A DNA stretch of 64,000 nt, from positions 26,312 to 90,311 of the IMG/VR virus record IMGVR_UViG_3300027782_000060. One strand, written 5' to 3'. Of this stretch, positions 34,486-42,555 are shown one piece after another. The notes below the pieces were generated by a model. That model had not been told where the DNA came from and did no database searches. It saw only the letters and a list, made by a program, of their open reading frames with translations. Position 1 is the first letter of the stretch, and each line of letters opens with the position of its first letter. Made by a program: the position numbers and the translations under genes. The stretch is from a virus.

Positions 34486-35064
34486 ATGCGTTCATTTCAT
34501 ATTGAGAATATGCACTATGCTCTCACTGTGAGTATATTGGGACTTGATTTATCTTTGACATCAACAGGATGGGCAATTAATAATAAAACAGGTTCAATTG
34601 CCGTCAAGACCAAAGAATCTCAGCGCCTTTACGATATTCGCAAAGAAGTTAATAGAATTATTGTAGAAAATCAGGTAACTTGCGTTGTTGTTGAGGGTTA
34701 TGCTTTTGCTGCTAGAAATTCACAGTCGCACAAAATAGGTGAATTGGGTGGCGTTATTCGTCTAATGTTGTTTGAATTGGGCATCCCTCACGTAGACGTT
34801 CCGCCAACTTGTCGAGCAAAGTTTGCTACAGGGCGAGGGAACGCCGCAAAGACTGAAGTCATTTCTGCTGTCTCTGCACGAACTGGGATAGTTTGGTCTG
34901 GTAAGGGTGCCGATGACGAGGTTGACGCATGGTTGCTAGAGGAGATGGGCTGGACAGCACTGGGTATGGGGCACTATGATTGGCCAAAAGTGAGCCTTGA
35001 TGCATTGAAGAATGTTGATTGGTCACCGATAATGGAAACGGGCGCTCCTCATGGGAATACGTAA
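34486..35064 (+). CDS. RuvC-like Holliday-junction resolvase / RNase H-fold nuclease
   Basis: ATG 34486 is chosen; TTG 34477 would lie within the terminator tail, and ATG 34510 is also possible. The first strand carries SILGLDLSLTSTGWAI with the catalytic Asp. VVVEGYAFAARNSQSHKIGELGGVIRLML supplies the catalytic Glu. WSGKGADDEVDAWLLEEMG supplies the terminal acidic pair. Order and spacing fit phage RuvC-type resolvases of about 160-190 residues that trim branched DNA before packaging. It starts a run of genes ending in a ParB-like protein. Confidence 0.85.
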   Translation: MRSFHIENMHYALTVSILGLDLSLTSTGWAINNKTGSIAVKTKESQRLYDIRKEVNRIIVENQVTCVVVEGYAFAARNSQSHKIGELGGVIRLMLFELGIPHVDVPPTCRAKFATGRGNAAKTEVISAVSARTGIVWSGKGADDEVDAWLLEEMGWTALGMGHYDWPKVSLDALKNVDWSPIMETGAPHGNT

Positions 35065-35398
35065 TGGACCAATCAGTCAAATTGATATTGAAAACGAGAT
35101 GCTCCGCCTCCTCGACATGCTAGAAGAAGAGACTGAAGCATTTGAAAAACTTGCTGGTGACGCTGCAAAAAAAGAAGCATTGTATAAATCGAACTGGGCG
35201 AAAGAATATCTCTCTGCAAAAGGTTCAATCAAAGAACGTGAGGCTTGGGCAGAATATAAACTTGCTGACGAACATTTTGATTATAAGATTTCTGAAAGCC
35301 TAGTTAAGGCCAAACGTGAAAAACTCCTCTCCCTTCGTACGTCGATTGATGCAATGCGTACGCTCAATGCAAACGTAAGGGCTCAGGTAGGGCCGTAA
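35051..35398 (+). CDS. Charged helical protein of unknown function
   Basis: 115 residues overlapping the resolvase gene by 14 bases. Nearly all helix: ENEMLRLLDMLEEETEAFEKLAGDAAKKEALYK, then YKISESLVKAKREKLLSLRTSIDAMRTL. This resembles short phage proteins found next to recombination genes, but I cannot name a family. Coupling with the resolvase suggests a related job. Confidence 0.75.
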   Translation: MGIRNGPISQIDIENEMLRLLDMLEEETEAFEKLAGDAAKKEALYKSNWAKEYLSAKGSIKEREAWAEYKLADEHFDYKISESLVKAKREKLLSLRTSIDAMRTLNANVRAQVGP

Positions 35399-35454
35399 TG
35401 GCGTTAAATTGCTAGAGTTAAAGTGGTTAGGTTCATGAGAAATGGAGAATAATA

Positions 35455-36258
35455 ATGAATCATAAAATTGATAAATCCTTAGAAGATTTTGCTGTGGACA
35501 TAACGACCTTGGAACATCTCAGTGGAAACCCAAGAACCGGAAATGTCAATGCAATTATGGCCTCATATGCAGAGTTCGGACAGTTACGACCGATTGTCGT
35601 CAGACCCAATGACGATGGAACCTCCACAATCATTGCTGGGAACCATCAGGTCATGGCGGCTAAGAAATTGGGTTGGACCCATATTGCCGCAATCCAATAT
35701 GACGCCGATGACTCTAGGGCTGTTGCGTTTGCGTTGGCAGACAACAGAACATCTGAACTTGGTCGCTCTGACTCCGCTCTTATTACCGACCTTCTTGGTG
35801 AAATCGTTGAGGATTATTCAGAACTTCTCGATGGCCTCGGTTGGGACGATTTTGAAATTGCATCCATGGAAGAGAATATGTACGAACAGGAACGTATGCC
35901 AGAACAAGCATCACGCTCCGAATATATGACCCCTGTAATTCAACCTATTGCGGACATTGGGGCCCACATTCTTTCTTCTTTAGTAAGAGAGGACGATGAA
36001 GGTGAGCGACAGATTGTTGCCCCTTCAAACGTCTCACACGACGACGTCGCCGTGCGTGGTAGCGGACTTGTAACCAATCAGATGCAAGTACCTAATGCTC
36101 CCAAGGCGGTTGTTCAATACACCATTGTCTTTGATGAACCAGAGCAGCAGCGCCGTTGGTACGACTTTATCAAGTGGCTTAGAAATGAATCAGCATACGA
36201 CGGAGATACAACTGCAGGGAAATTGATTTCCTTTATAGATGCACACTCAGAGTGCTGA
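35455..36258 (+). CDS. ParB/sulfiredoxin-like domain protein
   Basis: 267 residues after AATGGAGAATAATATG. The N-terminal domain has VDITTLEHLSGNPRTGNVNAIMASYAEFGQLRPIVVRP, then TIIAGNHQVMAAKKLGW and VAFALADNRTSELGRSD, the ParB N-terminal nuclease-like fold with GNHQ in place of the usual GxxR. The C-terminal half is unlike ParB and includes VVQYTIVFDEPEQQRRWYDFIKWLR, a motif seen in phage DNA-modification-linked ParB proteins. It may act in DNA modification or regulation. It ends 4 bases from a convergent gene. Confidence 0.85.
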   Translation: MNHKIDKSLEDFAVDITTLEHLSGNPRTGNVNAIMASYAEFGQLRPIVVRPNDDGTSTIIAGNHQVMAAKKLGWTHIAAIQYDADDSRAVAFALADNRTSELGRSDSALITDLLGEIVEDYSELLDGLGWDDFEIASMEENMYEQERMPEQASRSEYMTPVIQPIADIGAHILSSLVREDDEGERQIVAPSNVSHDDVAVRGSGLVTNQMQVPNAPKAVVQYTIVFDEPEQQRRWYDFIKWLRNESAYDGDTTAGKLISFIDAHSEC

Positions 36259-36261
36259 GAA

Positions 36262-36480
36262 TTAGGCTTGTCCCCATTTGCCCAATGGGCACGATGAGTT
36301 CTTGAGTCTGACCTTAACCTTCATAAAGCATCCACACTCTTTGCATTGGCGAGTAACTTTTAAAAGCCTGTCGCACGACATGCAAATATTCCAGCGTTCC
36401 ATAGCAAAATGAACTGGGGCGTTATTGGGGTTGTCTAGGTCAATGAATTCGTTTTCTTCAAACAATTCTTCGTTATTCAC
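36262..36480 (-). CDS. Zinc-ribbon phage protein
   Basis: 72 residues, last gene of a leftward cluster, overlapping the previous gene by 4 bases. A C-x2-C pair in ICMSCDRL and a C-x2-C-x-C set in QCKECGCFM, followed by KVRLKNSSCPLGKW. This C-terminal pattern recurs in many large phages (T4-like and cyanophage) as a small zinc protein of unknown function. The N-terminus is acidic. Confidence 0.8.
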   Translation of the reverse strand: MNNEELFEENEFIDLDNPNNAPVHFAMERWNICMSCDRLLKVTRQCKECGCFMKVKVRLKNSSCPLGKWGQA

Positions 36481-36806
36481 GATGCCTCAATATACTTTTC
36501 TACAGAATAGTGCTCGATTAGATACTTCACGATTGCCGAGAACTCCGAGTAAGAGTCGAAATTCCCCAATAGCGGATGTCCTGATGGAATGACCGCAACA
36601 AGCGAGTGGGTGCGAGTGTTGCTTCCTTCGTACTCTTTGATAGTAAACAATGAGATTGTCTCGGTGTCATACTCACGCCTTGCGCCCCACCTGCCACCGT
36701 TATGTGTGAATTCAATTCCTTGGTAGGAGCAACTGATTACTGGCTGTGGCTTTTTTTGTCCCAAAGCAAGAACAATTAGTGGTTCTGGTTCTGTATTAGC
36801 AATCAT
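36477..36806 (-). CDS. Hypothetical protein
   Basis: 109 residues, sharing 4-base overlaps (ATGA type) with both neighbours, so clearly one translation unit. A mixed alpha/beta sequence with SCSYQGIEFTHNGGRWGARREYDTETISLFTIKEY and HSLVAVIPSGHPLLGN. No family is recognised and no catalytic signature is visible. Confidence 0.7.
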   Translation of the reverse strand: MIANTEPEPLIVLALGQKKPQPVISCSYQGIEFTHNGGRWGARREYDTETISLFTIKEYEGSNTRTHSLVAVIPSGHPLLGNFDSYSEFSAIVKYLIEHYSVEKYIEAS

Positions 36807-37147
36807 TTTTTAATAACCTTCTGTGGCGCGCTAAAAAAACCATAGAGAAAACATGCAATGCCGACAAAAGTAGTCATCATCACCCAAATTATTTTTTTCA
36901 TAATTTTCTCCATTTGCAAAAAATCTTCTTTTATTGCTGGGACAAAGAAATCTTCATTATCCGATTCCGTATCATAATCATAAAAGTGGTCGCCATTTAT
37001 GATGAAATCAGGAATTCGTGACTCTTCAACAATAAGAATGTCCATTAATCGCCGAACTATCTCGTCGTTAGACTGGAATTCGCTTGTTCCTTCTAGGGAA
37101 TGATTGGCCAATTCGGCAATATAGTCCTCTAGCGTACTGAGATGCAT
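36803..37147 (-). CDS. Hypothetical protein with C-terminal membrane anchor
   Basis: 114 residues. Acidic soluble N-terminal part (about 1-80, with DGILIVEES-like helix and YDYDTESDNEDFF) and one hydrophobic segment near the C-terminus (IIWVMMTTFVGIACFLYGFF) followed by basic residues: a tail-anchored topology. Unknown function. It lies in the middle of the tightly packed leftward cluster. Confidence 0.7.
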   Translation of the reverse strand: MHLSTLEDYIAELANHSLEGTSEFQSNDEIVRRLMDILIVEESRIPDFIINGDHFYDYDTESDNEDFFVPAIKEDFLQMEKIMKKIIWVMMTTFVGIACFLYGFFSAPQKVIKK

Positions 37148-37153
37148 CGCTTC

Positions 37154-37426
37154 CTACGGGTTGACGACTATTTGTGTTGATGTTGAGTTTGGCGCAGATG
37201 AGTCAACGGCGTCCGCCATGCGTCTTGTTTCGTGAGTTCGAATAATGTCGCAAAAAGAACAAAATGAAATACATTTTTTGCCGTCGTGCAGTATGGTCAA
37301 GAAATGAGCAAGTTGGTCGGAGTGGTCCACTTCGTCCACATATTTGCGTTGCTCTTCAAGAACTCGCTCTTTGAGGTAAATAATTTCATCACTTAACTTG
37401 TGTACGCGCGAAACTAACTCACTCAT
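37154..37426 (-). CDS. Coiled-coil protein with Cys pair
   Basis: 90 residues from ATG 37426, which overlaps the end of the upstream gene; longer in-frame starts run back into that gene. The N-terminus is a predicted coiled coil (SELVSRVHKLSDEIIYLKERVLEEQRKYVDEV). The middle carries CISFCSFC, a possible metal site. The tail is Ser/Thr-rich. Unknown function. Confidence 0.7.
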   Translation of the reverse strand: MSELVSRVHKLSDEIIYLKERVLEEQRKYVDEVDHSDQLAHFLTILHDGKKCISFCSFCDIIRTHETRRMADAVDSSAPNSTSTQIVVNP

Positions 37427-37598
37427 TGCCCTTGTCCTTGATTTTCCCAATATTGTTCTTTGCCTTACGAATACGTATACTTTCGTTTGACATAACCATT
37501 GAGCGCAGTATTTTCTGCGCTTGTTCCTCATTTAATGTTGAGGGGTCGGCACCTATGATTGCTGCAGCCTCACTAATGGCATCAATTTTCTTCTTCAT
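37419..37598 (-). CDS. Small helical protein
   Basis: 59 residues from ATG 37598, chosen for the strong AGGAGGT site 8 bases upstream. Sequence features: KKKIDAISEAAAIIGADPSTL then NEEQAQKILRSMVM and a basic tail. Helical and probably DNA- or protein-binding. No family is recognised. Confidence 0.7.
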   Translation of the reverse strand: MKKKIDAISEAAAIIGADPSTLNEEQAQKILRSMVMSNESIRIRKAKNNIGKIKDKGNE

Positions 37599-37663
37599 AA
37601 AGCATACCTCCTGGACTAAATGATAGCCCAAATTAGCCATTCACTAGTTGGTTTGCTTTTTCT

Positions 37664-38059
37664 TCAGGATTTGTTCTTGCGGCCCGATAGACGGAAGAAG
37701 TTCTTGAATCGTTGCGATTTAGTTGGCTTGGCAGCCGCCTTTTGCCACGACAGGCTCATCACTACCGAATCTGCAACTGAACCAGTCGCAGCGGTGGTTG
37801 AGGTTGCCGACGGGAGTTCGACGCCGGTTGGCACTACAAGAGTAGAGGCAGCCTTTGGCACTATAGACTTCGGTGGTCGGCCAGCCTTCTTCTTCACTGG
37901 GGCCGCCGATGAAGAATTTGCCTGTGCTGCTGCAGCCTTTTTGGCTACGGACTTCACGGGGGCTGCCTTCTTTTGTGCAACCTTCTTCTGGGTAGTCTTC
38001 TTTTTGGCAGCAACCTTTGTGGTTGATGTCTTTTTGTTGGGGGTGTTTTTGTTGCTCAT
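37664..38059 (-). CDS. Histone H1-like basic protein with AT-hook
   Basis: 131 residues. The N-terminal half is Lys/Ala/Thr-rich (about residues 1-60, runs such as KVAAKKKTTQKKVAQKK), as in bacterial H1-like tails. KKAGRPPKS near 60-68 is an AT-hook with the GRP core. The C-terminal part is Thr/Ala-rich and ends in a second basic patch (RFKNFFRLSGRKNK). A DNA-compacting or host-chromatin-interfering role is likely. It is the promoter-proximal gene of the leftward cluster, so possibly the most expressed. Confidence 0.8.
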   Translation of the reverse strand: MSNKNTPNKKTSTTKVAAKKKTTQKKVAQKKAAPVKSVAKKAAAAQANSSSAAPVKKKAGRPPKSIVPKAASTLVVPTGVELPSATSTTAATGSVADSVVMSLSWQKAAAKPTKSQRFKNFFRLSGRKNKS

Positions 38060-38123
38060 ATTTGGAATGATAGCAACGCCGTAGTTGCAACGGCGGAACT
38101 ATTGCATCGATTAGTTTTGCGAG
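38060..38123. promoter_or_regulatory. Divergent control region with inverted repeats
   Basis: Between the leftward cluster and the rightward genes. CGCCG (38077-38081) and CGGCG (38091-38095) are inverted, and GCAAC/GTTGC pair inside the same stretch. A GGAATGATAG-type leader follows leftwards. This is a candidate operator controlling both directions. No convincing -35/-10 pair was found. Confidence 0.35.
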
Positions 38124-38756
38124 ATGGAAGAATACCCTGATGACATGAGCAAAATTGCTCTTACCATTACAAGTGCCCAAGTGGCAAAAGATTTAATGGT
38201 TGAAGAATATGGATTAGGGGAGGATTTGGCATTCAATTTTTTTGGATGGCGCGAAGGTCGACTATCCATGGTTGCTCAGTTGCGCAACGAATACATGCGC
38301 GTGCCGGTTCTTGAGAGAATCCCTCGATGCCAGGCAATGTGCAATGCCATTAGGGTGGCGTGGGCGGTGGACGCGATATCGCTAGTGGCCGAAGGTTTTG
38401 AAACATTTGACAAGACACGTCTCAACGGCGCAGATTTACGTAAAGCATTTGCAGATGGCAAAAATATAGTCAAGGAGTGTATTACCGTGACGCATTGCGA
38501 AATTAATGAAGTTACAGGGGAGACTCAGACCACAATCGCCACCGTCCCTTACTCTTACGAGATAGGGCGCTCCATTGAATGGGGCGAAACTACTGGATAT
38601 ACGAGAAATCTTGACGAAATCATGAGGACTGCCCCAGTTCCTAAAATGTTAAGGGAGGCCCTGAGTCTCGCCCCAATGAACGAATACTCCGACGAGGAGA
38701 TGGATGCAATGATTCATGCCATGCATCTGGATGGATTTAATGTAGAAGAATTTTAA
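38124..38756 (+). CDS. Phage protein of unknown function
   Basis: 210 residues; ATG 38124 or 38145. Ordered alpha/beta sequence: TSAQVAKDLMVEEYGLGEDLAFNFFGWREGRLSMVAQL, MCNAIRVAWAVDAISLVAEGFETFD, then ADGKNIVKECITVTHCE and VPYSYEIGRSIEWGE. A conserved-looking globular protein, but I cannot name the family. It is followed directly by the tRNA-like gene. Confidence 0.75.
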   Translation: MEEYPDDMSKIALTITSAQVAKDLMVEEYGLGEDLAFNFFGWREGRLSMVAQLRNEYMRVPVLERIPRCQAMCNAIRVAWAVDAISLVAEGFETFDKTRLNGADLRKAFADGKNIVKECITVTHCEINEVTGETQTTIATVPYSYEIGRSIEWGETTGYTRNLDEIMRTAPVPKMLREALSLAPMNEYSDEEMDAMIHAMHLDGFNVEEF

Positions 38757-38762
38757 GAACAG

Positions 38763-38838
38763 GCCCCTGTATCGGCCCGCTCTTATAAAGCGTAGAAACC
38801 GTAGGGGTGACACGCGGGTTCAAATCCCGCCAGGGGCA
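38763..38838 (+). tRNA. tRNA-like gene with irregular D and anticodon arms
   Basis: The ends fit a tRNA exactly: a 7-bp acceptor stem GCCCCTG/CAGGGGC (38763-38769 with 38831-38837), T-arm GCGGG-TTCAAAT-CCCGC, discriminator A, total 76 bases. The centre does not fold normally. The best stem is CGCT/AGCG around CTTATAA, which as an anticodon loop would read TAT (Ile, AUA). That leaves no D-arm and a long variable region. It could be a degenerate tRNA, a D-armless tRNA, or the tRNA 3' end retained in an attachment site. Confidence 0.6.
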
Positions 38839-38856
38839 CTCTGGTACGATTGGTCA

Positions 38857-39168
38857 ATGGACCTTTATTTTTCTGAATATCATGGAATTAGCAACTCGGG
38901 TATTGACGGTATTAGAATTTCAAGAGCCGACCGACAGGCTTGTCCTGTGTGCGGTCATCCAACCGGCGATTGTACCGACGGCACACCGCCTAAGCATATT
39001 ATTGGATTTGATGCATCTTCATCTGGCGGAGGCGGGATAACTGTGTTCGTTGAAGAAGATATTTGGGAAGAAAAGCCGATAACGCCATACACGAAGGCGC
39101 GAGTTCTGGTATACAAGAAGGGCGAAAATATTTCGCAAGACGAAGCAAAAAGATTAGGTCTACTGTAG
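38857..39168 (+). CDS. Hypothetical protein with Cys/His cluster
   Basis: 103 residues. After a short N-terminus (DLYFSEYHGISNSGIDGIRISRAD) come CPVCGHPTGDC, a likely zinc site, then FDASSSGGGGITVFVEEDIWEE and a C-terminal KARVLVYKKGENISQDEAKRLGL with the look of a small beta/helix binding domain. Unknown function. It lies just before the reductase gene. Confidence 0.75.
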   Translation: MDLYFSEYHGISNSGIDGIRISRADRQACPVCGHPTGDCTDGTPPKHIIGFDASSSGGGGITVFVEEDIWEEKPITPYTKARVLVYKKGENISQDEAKRLGLL

Positions 39169-39233
39169 ACACTTTCTTTATTTTCGCGTCGTCTACAATC
39201 TTCTTTCCACCTGCCTCAACCAACTAGAAAGAT

Positions 39234-41165
39234 ATGGCTATGACCCGGATTTCCGATGAATTTGTACGTAATTACTCAGAGCAAACACCACCATGGGGAT
39301 TTAACGGAATGGGGGAAATCGTTTTTCTGCGTACTTATAGTCGCAAAAAAGATAATGGAGATACGGAAACTTGGGTAGAAACACTTCAACGAGTCATTAA
39401 CGGCGCTATTGATATTGGCGTTCCATATACTCAGGAAGAAGCAGAACGTCTTTTTGACCACATGTTCAACCTTCGTTGTTCATTTGCGGGTCGCTCATTG
39501 TGGCAACTTGGGACAACCTTGACAAAAGAATTCTCAGGCACGAGTCTCAATAACTGTTACTTCACCAACATCGAGAAGATTGAAGACTTTGAACTTCTTT
39601 TCGATTACCTCATGCTTGGTGGCGGAGTCGGCTTCTCTGTTGAACGCTCAAAGATTCATGATTTGCCCAAAGTTAAGGGCGGAATCACGATTAGTCACGA
39701 ACGTACTAATGATGCAGACATTATCGTTCCCGATAGTCGTCAAGGATGGCGTCGCCTACTTCATTCAGTGCTGAAGTCATATTTTGAAACAGGTCGTTCA
39801 TTTACGTATTCGACGATTCTTGTTCGCGAATACGGCGCCCCACTGAAGAAGTTCGGTGGGACTGCATCGGGCCCTGGTGCTCTCATTGATGGCATCTCGG
39901 ACATTTGTAAAGTCCTTGAAAATCGTGTTGGCAAGAAACTTCGCTCCATTGACGTTTTGGACATTTGCAACATCATTGGTCGTATCGTTGTGTCGGGTTC
40001 GTCGCGTCGTTCGGCGCAAATCGCCATCGGTGACCCTGATGACGTGCTGTTTCTCCGTGCAAAGAACTGGGGTTCCGGAAATGTTCCCGCATGGCGAGCA
40101 AACAGTAATAACAGCATCTACGCAGATGGCTATGACGAGATTGCTGCAGAACTATGGAAGGGTTATGACGGCACCGGAGAGCCCTATGGCCTAGTTAATC
40201 GCAAACTTGCCCGCAAGTTCGGTCGCGTAGGACAACTCAAGGCTGACCCGACCATTGAAGGATTTAATCCTTGTGCTGAAATTGCACTAGGTGATGGTGA
40301 ATCATGCAACCTCTCAACGATTTTCCTCCCAAATATTGCTTCTTCAGAACAATTTAAGGACATCTCATATTTGCTATACAAAACTCAAAAGCAAATTACT
40401 CGCATGAACTACCCATACGAGAAGACGACCAAAATTGTCCAAAAGAATGCTCGTCTAGGCCAGTCTATTACGGGAATCCTTCAGTGCTCAGAGGATAAAA
40501 TTTCGTGGTTGGCCGATGCATACGACTACCTAGAGGCGCTTGACGCTCAGTATTCAAAAGAGAATGGATTGCCCGTCTCGGTTCGTCTGACAACCGTACA
40601 GCCCTCAGGGACGCTTTCATTGCTTCCTGGCGTCACGCCAGGGATTCACCCAGCATTCGCGCCGTATTATATTCGTCGCGTCCGCTTTGGTTCATCTGAC
40701 CCATTGGTTGAGGCTTGCCGCAAGCGCGGCTACAAGGTCTGCTACGACGTTGGAATCGATGGTCGTGAAGACCACACTCGCTTTGTTGTTGAATTCCCCT
40801 GTGAGTCCCCTGAGGGCTCTGTGCTGGCAAGCAGCATGACTGCGGTGGCTCAACTTGAGTGGGTCAAGAAAATGCAGACCGAATGGGCAGACAATGCTGT
40901 TTCGGTGACCGTGTATTATCGCAAGGAAGAACTTTCGGAAATCAAAGAGTGGCTCTCAAAGAATTACGACAATTCTGTGAAGTCGGTTTCATTCCTTCTT
41001 CATACGGACCACAACTTCCCATTGCCACCATATGAAGAATGCACCAAAGAGGCCTATGAGAAGTCGCTGAGCAGGATTGATTTCTCCGTTCCCCTACATC
41101 GTCCAGCATTTGATGGTTTGGTTGAATTGGATGATTGCGCTACTGGTGCCTGCCCAATCAAGTAG
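39234..41165 (+). CDS. nrdJ: Ribonucleotide reductase, class II (B12-dependent) type
   Basis: 643 residues. Motifs of the monomeric adenosylcobalamin-dependent reductase: FAGRSLWQLGTTL near 82, NNCYFTN near 104, GGGVGFSVERS near 132, the active-site loop NPCAEIALGDGESCNLSTIFLPN near 345, TVQPSGTLSLLPGVTPGIHP near 450, and a C-terminal redox Cys pair in DDCATGACPIK. It reduces ribonucleotides for phage DNA synthesis without an R2 subunit. None is encoded nearby, which agrees with class II. Slightly shorter than bacterial relatives (about 700-740). No cobalamin riboswitch is apparent in the 65-base gap upstream. Confidence 0.92.
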   Translation: MAMTRISDEFVRNYSEQTPPWGFNGMGEIVFLRTYSRKKDNGDTETWVETLQRVINGAIDIGVPYTQEEAERLFDHMFNLRCSFAGRSLWQLGTTLTKEFSGTSLNNCYFTNIEKIEDFELLFDYLMLGGGVGFSVERSKIHDLPKVKGGITISHERTNDADIIVPDSRQGWRRLLHSVLKSYFETGRSFTYSTILVREYGAPLKKFGGTASGPGALIDGISDICKVLENRVGKKLRSIDVLDICNIIGRIVVSGSSRRSAQIAIGDPDDVLFLRAKNWGSGNVPAWRANSNNSIYADGYDEIAAELWKGYDGTGEPYGLVNRKLARKFGRVGQLKADPTIEGFNPCAEIALGDGESCNLSTIFLPNIASSEQFKDISYLLYKTQKQITRMNYPYEKTTKIVQKNARLGQSITGILQCSEDKISWLADAYDYLEALDAQYSKENGLPVSVRLTTVQPSGTLSLLPGVTPGIHPAFAPYYIRRVRFGSSDPLVEACRKRGYKVCYDVGIDGREDHTRFVVEFPCESPEGSVLASSMTAVAQLEWVKKMQTEWADNAVSVTVYYRKEELSEIKEWLSKNYDNSVKSVSFLLHTDHNFPLPPYEECTKEAYEKSLSRIDFSVPLHRPAFDGLVELDDCATGACPIK

Positions 41166-41174
41166 TCTCACAAA

Positions 41175-41459
41175 ATGGCAATAGTTCACGTAAATAGCAA
41201 TACGATTCGTTCAAATAAAAAACATCAAGCAGAACAGCCGCCGCTAAGCGTAAGAAAAACGCGTAGTGCTAAAGCGGCGTATTGTGATGAAGTTGAGATT
41301 TGTGATGGTCTCGGAAATGTTGTTGCTCGTGTTGTTTATCAGCCGAGCACTCCATTATCTTGTGGTGCTCAGGTCTGGATTGAAACAGTCTACGATGTGG
41401 GAGTCAATGGCCATGTCTCAACAAATTTTAACGATGTAGGAGTTCTAAATGAGCAGTGA
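41175..41459 (+). CDS. Hypothetical protein
   Basis: 94 residues. Basic N-terminus (RSNKKHQAEQPPLSVRKTRSAKAAY) then a beta-rich body (DEVEICDGLGNVVARVVYQPSTPLSCGAQVWIETVYD). Overlaps the next gene by 11 bases. No family is recognised. Confidence 0.7.
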   Translation: MAIVHVNSNTIRSNKKHQAEQPPLSVRKTRSAKAAYCDEVEICDGLGNVVARVVYQPSTPLSCGAQVWIETVYDVGVNGHVSTNFNDVGVLNEQ

Positions 41460-41703
41460 TGCCGAATACGTCCTCAGTGGTTTACGTAGAGAGTACGAGG
41501 CCCTTTCTAACGATGTTTTTGCATTGAGAAATGACGTTTATTTCCTTACCGAACAACTCAAAAAAGAAATATTGTTTAGTGAAAAACTAATGTCTGCCAT
41601 TAAGGGCAATACTCCTGAGCATGTCAGTCAGAAAATTCTTGAAGAGTTAATGATGGAGTTCAGGAAGCCAGCCAGTCATAAAAAAACAACAGTGGAGGAA
41701 TAG
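41449..41703 (+). CDS. Coiled-coil protein
   Basis: 84 residues, helical throughout, with heptads in VLSGLRREYEALSNDVFALRNDVYFLTEQLKKEI and a basic end (KPASHKKTT). Unknown function. It lies in a run of overlapping small genes behind the reductase. Confidence 0.7.
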   Translation: MSSDAEYVLSGLRREYEALSNDVFALRNDVYFLTEQLKKEILFSEKLMSAIKGNTPEHVSQKILEELMMEFRKPASHKKTTVEE

Positions 41704-41705
41704 TC

Positions 41706-41867
41706 ATGGAACGCAATGCATCAGCAATTAAGGAAAATGCACGCATGGAAGCACAACGCAATGCCTACCTTGCTGGGGGGCCTGCTCGTGAATCACACGA
41801 AACATTGAAGGAAATCAAAGTTCTTCTGGCGGAAGTTTTGGAAATTCTAAAGAAGAACAACGCCTAA
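41706..41867 (+). CDS. 53-residue helical protein
   Basis: A small frame with ATG 41706 three bases after the preceding stop, ending TAA one base before the next start. Content: ERNASAIKENARMEAQRNAY, then a helix LKEIKVLLAEVLEILKKN. Tight packing supports it being real despite its size. Function unknown. Confidence 0.65.
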   Translation: MERNASAIKENARMEAQRNAYLAGGPARESHETLKEIKVLLAEVLEILKKNNA

Positions 41868-41868
41868 T

Positions 41869-42156
41869 ATGCTAACTGTCCAAAGGTACCGTCGAATCGG
41901 CCTCGATGTTGAGGCTATGCGTTTTATGCCATTAAATCAACGTGAGGTGGCCGACTGGTGCGGTGGTTTACTAACTGTCGTCCCACGCAATGGTGATGAA
42001 AGTAGGCCAGATTTGATTATCTTACTCAAGGGAGTCGATATGGAGATGAAGGCACACTTGGGTGATTACATTATAAAATTATCAGATAGCGTTTTTTGCT
42101 CATCCAATCAGATGGCATTTGAGGCCCTATATGAAATGATTGATAATGTCTCATAA
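41869..42156 (+). CDS. Small phage protein of the V-E-A-M-R-F type
   Basis: 95 residues. VEAMRFMPLNQREVADWCGGLLTVV, DLIILLKGVDMEMKAHLGDYII and NQMAFEALYEMI follow the pattern of a very common phage protein (residues V.A..W, GD.I, F...Y) whose function is not known. Overlaps the next gene. Confidence 0.8.
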   Translation: MLTVQRYRRIGLDVEAMRFMPLNQREVADWCGGLLTVVPRNGDESRPDLIILLKGVDMEMKAHLGDYIIKLSDSVFCSSNQMAFEALYEMIDNVS

Positions 42157-42358
42157 TGAAGATATTGACAAGATTCGTCTTAAATCAACGGTAGAAAGAA
42201 GACGTAAATACAAAATTACGGAAATGGAAAATCGCACCTGGTATACATTGGAAATACCCATGGAAGAGGAGTGGCCTGCAGGAGACCCAATTTCACGCGA
42301 TAAAGAAACGCTTGTACTACGTGCTACAAAAGAAGAATATGATGCTGGACCCAAATGA
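42146..42358 (+). CDS. Hypothetical protein
   Basis: 70 residues from ATG 42146, overlapping the previous stop region. Charged and mostly beta: RRRKYKITEMENRTWYTLEIPMEEEWPAGDPISRDKETLVLRATKEEY. No family is recognised. Confidence 0.65.
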   Translation: MSHNEDIDKIRLKSTVERRRKYKITEMENRTWYTLEIPMEEEWPAGDPISRDKETLVLRATKEEYDAGPK

Positions 42359-42554
42359 AATTTTAGCCCGTTTTCGCGAGCGAGCAGAGGCTGTGAAAAA
42401 ACGCCCATTACCACCAGTGGCTGGACCGGAACGTGCCCTTTTTGTCAATCAGGCAAAGGTGGATTTTCAGGATTTTGCGATGATAGGCGACTGCGAAGCA
42501 ACACTTGAAGATGGAGTGCTAACCTTCAAGTTGGACCTTCGTAAAAAGGATTAA
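42339..42554 (+). CDS. Hypothetical protein
   Basis: 71 residues from ATG 42339, overlapping the previous gene by 20 bases. Contains NEILARFRERAEAVKKRPLPP and a beta hairpin (FAMIGDCEATLEDGVLTFKLDLRK). Unknown function. Confidence 0.65.
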   Translation: MMLDPNEILARFRERAEAVKKRPLPPVAGPERALFVNQAKVDFQDFAMIGDCEATLEDGVLTFKLDLRKKD

Positions 42555-42555
42555 T

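Noticed and set aside
37620-38084. Plus-strand frame opposite the histone-like gene
   Set aside because: Phe/Ala/Val-rich shadow of the Lys/Ala codons; the minus gene has a ribosome site and an AT-hook.
38763-38838. Attachment site for integration
   Set aside because: A tRNA 3' end is present, but no integrase is in the window and the acceptor 5' half is also intact, so a tRNA-like gene is the simpler reading.
39169-39233. Cobalamin riboswitch before the class II reductase
   Set aside because: Only 65 bases are available and no adenosylcobalamin box is visible.
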